Assembly: GCA_028095005.1 (NCBI GenBank)
Contig: CM051461.1
Coordinates: 163,962,574 to 164,026,573 of the forward strand
Source: Rhynchospora pubera
Taxonomy: Eukaryota; Streptophyta; Magnoliopsida; Poales; Cyperaceae
Length of the DNA stretch: 64,000 nucleotides
Direction: 5' to 3'
Shown here: piece after piece, positions 60,550-64,000 of the stretch
Layout: each line of letters starts with the position of its first letter
How positions within the stretch are numbered: the stretch's first letter is position 1
Made by a program: the position numbers and the translations under genes
Notes under the pieces: generated by a model
Told to the model about the DNA's origin: nothing
Databases searched by the model: none
What the model saw: the letters and a program-made list of their open reading frames with translations, nothing else

Positions 60550-61860
60550 ATGGCAACACCGACACCTATCCCATCTCCTCCTCCTACCTCCGATATCCCC
60601 TCTTCTTCCTCTTCTCAACAGATTATTCTGATCAATCTTTCTATTTCTACCAAATTGACAACCACAAATTACTTCTCTTGGAGATCTCAGATTCTCCCGA
60701 TACTCCATGGCTATAATCTAGCTAGACACATTGAGTCGCCTCCTCCAGAACCAACCATACAAGCTGCAGCTGGTCGATTTGAGGTCAACCCCGAGTTTCT
60801 CCAATGGCACCGCCAAGATTAGCTTTTACTCGGTTGGATCCGATCCTCTCTAACCGAGCAAATTCAGGCTCAAGTCGTTTCTTGTTCAACCACAATGGAG
60901 ATATGGTCTGAGCTTCAAAAGCTTCTCTCATCCAATTCCCGATCAAGAGTGATGGATCTTAAGAGACAAATTCAATCGGCCACCAAAGGAAATTTGAGCT
61001 GTGCTGATTATCTTCAAGGCCTCCGTCGATTGGCCGATGAGTTGGCTTCAGTGGGGTCGCCTTATCCCGATGATGAGCTGGTCATGGCGGCAATCAACGG
61101 CCTTGGCTCCGACTACCTTCCCGTTGTTGCTGCTGTCAACGCCGCCAGTGTACATTCTTCTTTCTCTTTCTCTGACCTTCACACTCTTCTGCTTGGTCAC
61201 GAAGCCCTGCTCAAGACTCACACCATGTCCCCTGCTGTCTTCTACGCTGGAAGAAACAGCCATGGAAGACCTCGTGCTCCGTACCCAAACCCAACAGCTC
61301 CTACTACCCGACCCGATACTGTGCCCCGTTTTCCTTTTTCTCAAAACGCAACACAATTTGTTAATGGGCCTGATCAACAAACAAGGCCTGCGAGTGTTAA
61401 ACTTGTTTGCCAGATATGTACAAGAGTGGGCCACGCTGCAAAGATATGTTACAAACGATACGACCCAGATCCCGAATGGAAACCAAATCCGAGGTTTCAG
61501 GCGTTTACTGCTCAAGCTCAGTTTGCGCCACCTTCAGCAACGGACTGGATCATTGATTCAGGGGCAAATCAACATGTTACTTGCGACATCAACAATTTGA
61601 CCTCATTCTTGACCTATGATGGAGGTGACAAATTACAAATCGGGAATGGTAATGGTCTCTCTATTCACCATGTTGGTTCCACTTCTTTCCTTTGTTCTAA
61701 TCATACCATTAAACTTGATGATGTTCTACATGTTCCAAGTTTTTTATGTAACCTCATTAGTTTATCTAAATTGTTGCATGATAATCCTTCTCTTGAAGCT
61801 AATTTCTCTTCTTCTCATTGTACAATAAAGGACCACCTCGCCAAGACTCTACTTCTAAAG
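60550..61860 (+). pseudogene. Copia gag and protease region, broken
   Basis: The frame opens at ATG 60550 with the Ser/Pro-rich start and WRSQILPILHGY segment typical of Ale/Retrofit gag (UBN2-type capsid). An in-frame TAG at 60820-60822 interrupts it, after which the same frame continues. A CCHC zinc knuckle (C-x2-C-x4-H-x4-C) is encoded at about 61408-61449, for RNA packaging. The aspartic protease active site DSGA is at about 61555. The frame is lost between about 61830 and 61857, where the integrase frame takes over. In intact members gag and pol are one frame, so both changes are taken as damage. Confidence 0.88.
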
Positions 61861-64000
61861 TGCATAGTTCTAATGGTCTCTTCATTGTCAACCTCAAGCA
61901 TCATATACAAGCTTTTCTCTCCAATCGGGTTTCCTCAAGTATTTGGCATGCAAGGCTTGGACATCCTTCTAATGCCATTACATTAGAAGTTCTCAATTCT
62001 AACAATTTGTCTTGTAATAAAAATAGGCTTTCTTTATGTCATAATTGTGCTCAAGCCAAAGCACATATTTTACCCTTTTCTCCTTCTTCTAGTGTTTCTT
62101 CTTTCCCTTTACAAATTGTGCATTCCGATGTTTGGGGTCCATCCCCTATTGTATCTTCAAATGGTTATAGATATTACATTACCTTTGTTGATGATTTCTC
62201 TCGATTCACTTGGATTTATTTCATGAAACAAAAAAGTGAAGTTTCTCACATATTTTCTCTTTTCAAAGCTCAAGTTGAGAATCTCCTTAACACCACAATT
62301 AAAATTCTCCGTTCCGATGGTGGGACCGAATATAAACCAATCACCAAGTTTTTTCCACAAATAATTCACCAAACAACTTGTCCTTATACACCACAACAAA
62401 ATGGTAGTGCCGAGAGAAAACATAGACATATCATTGAGTTATCTCTTGCTACCATGTCTTATGCTTCCATTCCTTCTACTTATTGGGATGAAATATTCTC
62501 AAGTATTGTCTTTCTCATAAATAGACTTCCTTCCAACAAGTCTATTCCTTTTACCACTCTCTTCAAAAAAGATCCCGATTATTCTCTTCTTAGAATCCTA
62601 GGATGCTTGTGTTTTCCTCTAACTAGACCATATAATTCTCACAAATTAGAATTAAGATCCTTACCTTGTGTTTTTCTTGGTTACTCTTCATCTCAAAAAG
62701 GATACCGTTGTTTGCATCTTGATACAAAGAAAATTTATGTGTCAAGAAATGTTGTCTTTGATGAGTCTAATTTTCCTTTTAAAAAAATGGCTCAAAAGAC
62801 AAATTCTGATGCAAATGTTGATGTCTCGGATCAAATTTGCACAATGCCATTACAAATTTCTCAACCTACTCAGGCCCAGCAACTTTTCGGCCCAACACAA
62901 CTTCAAAATCCAGTTGATGCAAACCCAACTCAATCAGTTCTGCCGAATATTCTTCCTCATGTTTCGACTTCTGCTGCAACTCGAGCGGAACCACCTCAAA
63001 CACCTCAGGCTACACTGGTTCCCTCTACTCCTCCACCACCTCAATTGATCCCTGCCACAACTCAACCGACGCAACAGACGATTGTTTCCTCCTCTCAACC
63101 AGCACCTCTCACCCCTTCTACTTCCACCAATTCCGTTCATCCTATGACCACTCGCACAAGAGATCACACAAGGAAACCGCGCCATTTCAATGATTTCGTG
63201 GCACATCTAGCCTCTCTTGAGACAGAACCAAGATCGTTCAATCAAGCGAACACCTTACCTGCATGGAGGGAGGCCATGGCTGTGGAGATTCAAGCTCTGG
63301 CTCTCAACAAAACTTGGACCTTGGTACCACCTCCAGCTGATCAAAAAGTCATAGCTTCAAAATGGATCTACAAAATCAAGAGGAAACCTGATGGCTCCAT
63401 AGAACGTTTCAAAGCACGACTTGTAGCAAATGGATTTCATCAAGAGGAAGGAGTTGATTTTCAGGAAACCTACAGTCCAGTGGTACGTGCTACAACAATT
63501 AGAGTTGTTCTATCAATTGCTGTTTCCTCTAATTGGTCGATCAAGCAATTGGATGTTCAAAACGCTTTCCTACATGGGGACTTGACTGAAACGGTTTACA
63601 TGGCTCAACCAAGAGGTTTTGTTGATTCCACTTTTCCTGACCATGTTTGTTTATTGCACAAGTCACTGTATGGACTAAAACAGGCCCCACGGGCTTGGTT
63701 TCATAAACTCAACAGTGCACTTATCGGCTTTGGGTTCAAACCCTCTAGCTATGACCCTTCTCTCTTCATATATGCTCAACACAACCATAAACTGATGGTT
63801 TTAGTATACGTGGATGATATACTAGTAACTGGAGATGATTCCAATCAAGTTTCGGCTTGCATTGAACAGTTAAAGGCTCAATTTGCAGTCAAAGATTTGG
63901 GTACAATTCACTATTTTTTTGGGGCTGGAAGCTCACTTCTCCTCAAATGGTTTGCATTTAACACAATCCAAATACATTGTTGACCTTCTCTCTCGGGTCA
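61818..64000 (+). pseudogene. Copia integrase and reverse transcriptase, broken, runs off the window
   Basis: From about 61830 the frame encodes the integrase zinc domain (WHARLGHPS … CHNCAQAK) and the catalytic core with DVWGP, DDFSRFTW and the PQQNGSAERKHR motif carrying the catalytic Glu. A Ser/Thr/Pro/Gln-rich linker follows, then reverse transcriptase starting at KTWTLVPPP with LDVQNAFLHGDL and the YVDD active site. Near 63911-63925, in a T/G run, the frame shifts and this frame stops at 63983; the expected coding text continues in another frame to the window edge. RNase H and the 3' LTR lie beyond. Integrase precedes reverse transcriptase, which fixes it as Copia. Confidence 0.93.

Overview
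The window is plant nuclear DNA, most likely from a flowering plant and probably a eudicot. It is AT-rich with GT-AG introns. It carries plant gene families: an ATL-type RING-H2 ligase, a tonoplast monosaccharide transporter and a CC-NBS-LRR resistance-type gene. It also holds dense plant transposons: hAT, PIF/Harbinger-like and Mutator MITEs, two Mutator-like elements (MULEs), a Copia element and LTR and non-LTR fragments. The species cannot be named from the sequence alone.

Layout. 1-7.5 kb: intergenic DNA with two hAT MITEs, a non-LTR retroposon with a 15-bp target duplication, an LTR-like block and small MITEs. 7.6-8.3 kb (+): intronless ATL RING-H2 gene. 8.3-13.5 kb: intergenic, including a MITE nested in a second copy of its own family. 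13.5-19.2 kb (-): five-exon sugar transporter gene (729 aa) with a 5'UTR intron. 19.4-25.4 kb: intergenic with five more MITEs. 25.47-29.65 kb: a 4.2-kb MULE with a 9-bp target duplication, carrying a decayed Ulp1/C48 protease-like gene whose intron is a minisatellite. 30.6-38.6 kb (-): three-exon CC-NBS-LRR gene (891 aa) whose two long introns are packed with inverted-repeat MITEs. 38.9-40.9 kb: hAT MITEs. 41.0-52.2 kb: a partial duplicate of the sugar transporter (large intron plus part of exon 2), split by a complete 6.9-kb MULE (42084-49014) with ~180-bp terminal inverted repeats, a 9-bp target duplication and a broken MURA-type transposase. 52.3-55 kb: a fold-back MITE and a Ty3/gypsy-like LTR fragment. 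55-60 kb: low-complexity intergenic DNA with a doubtful small spliced unit and a ~320-bp duplicate of sequence beside the NBS-LRR gene. 60.2-64 kb (+): Copia retrotransposon, Ale/Retrofit-like, running off the right edge and already broken.

The three cellular genes are independent: ubiquitin ligation at a membrane, vacuolar sugar loading and immune sensing. What ties the window together is repeat biology. Exact target-site duplications date the insertions relative to one another: the transporter block was copied first, then a MITE and the MULE entered the copy. The MULE is filled with a quasi-palindromic motif (ACGCGTTTTATAAACGCGT-like) and carries a second small reading frame; it is the most unusual structure here. 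Open reading frames called by splicing were assembled by hand, with no transcript or database evidence.
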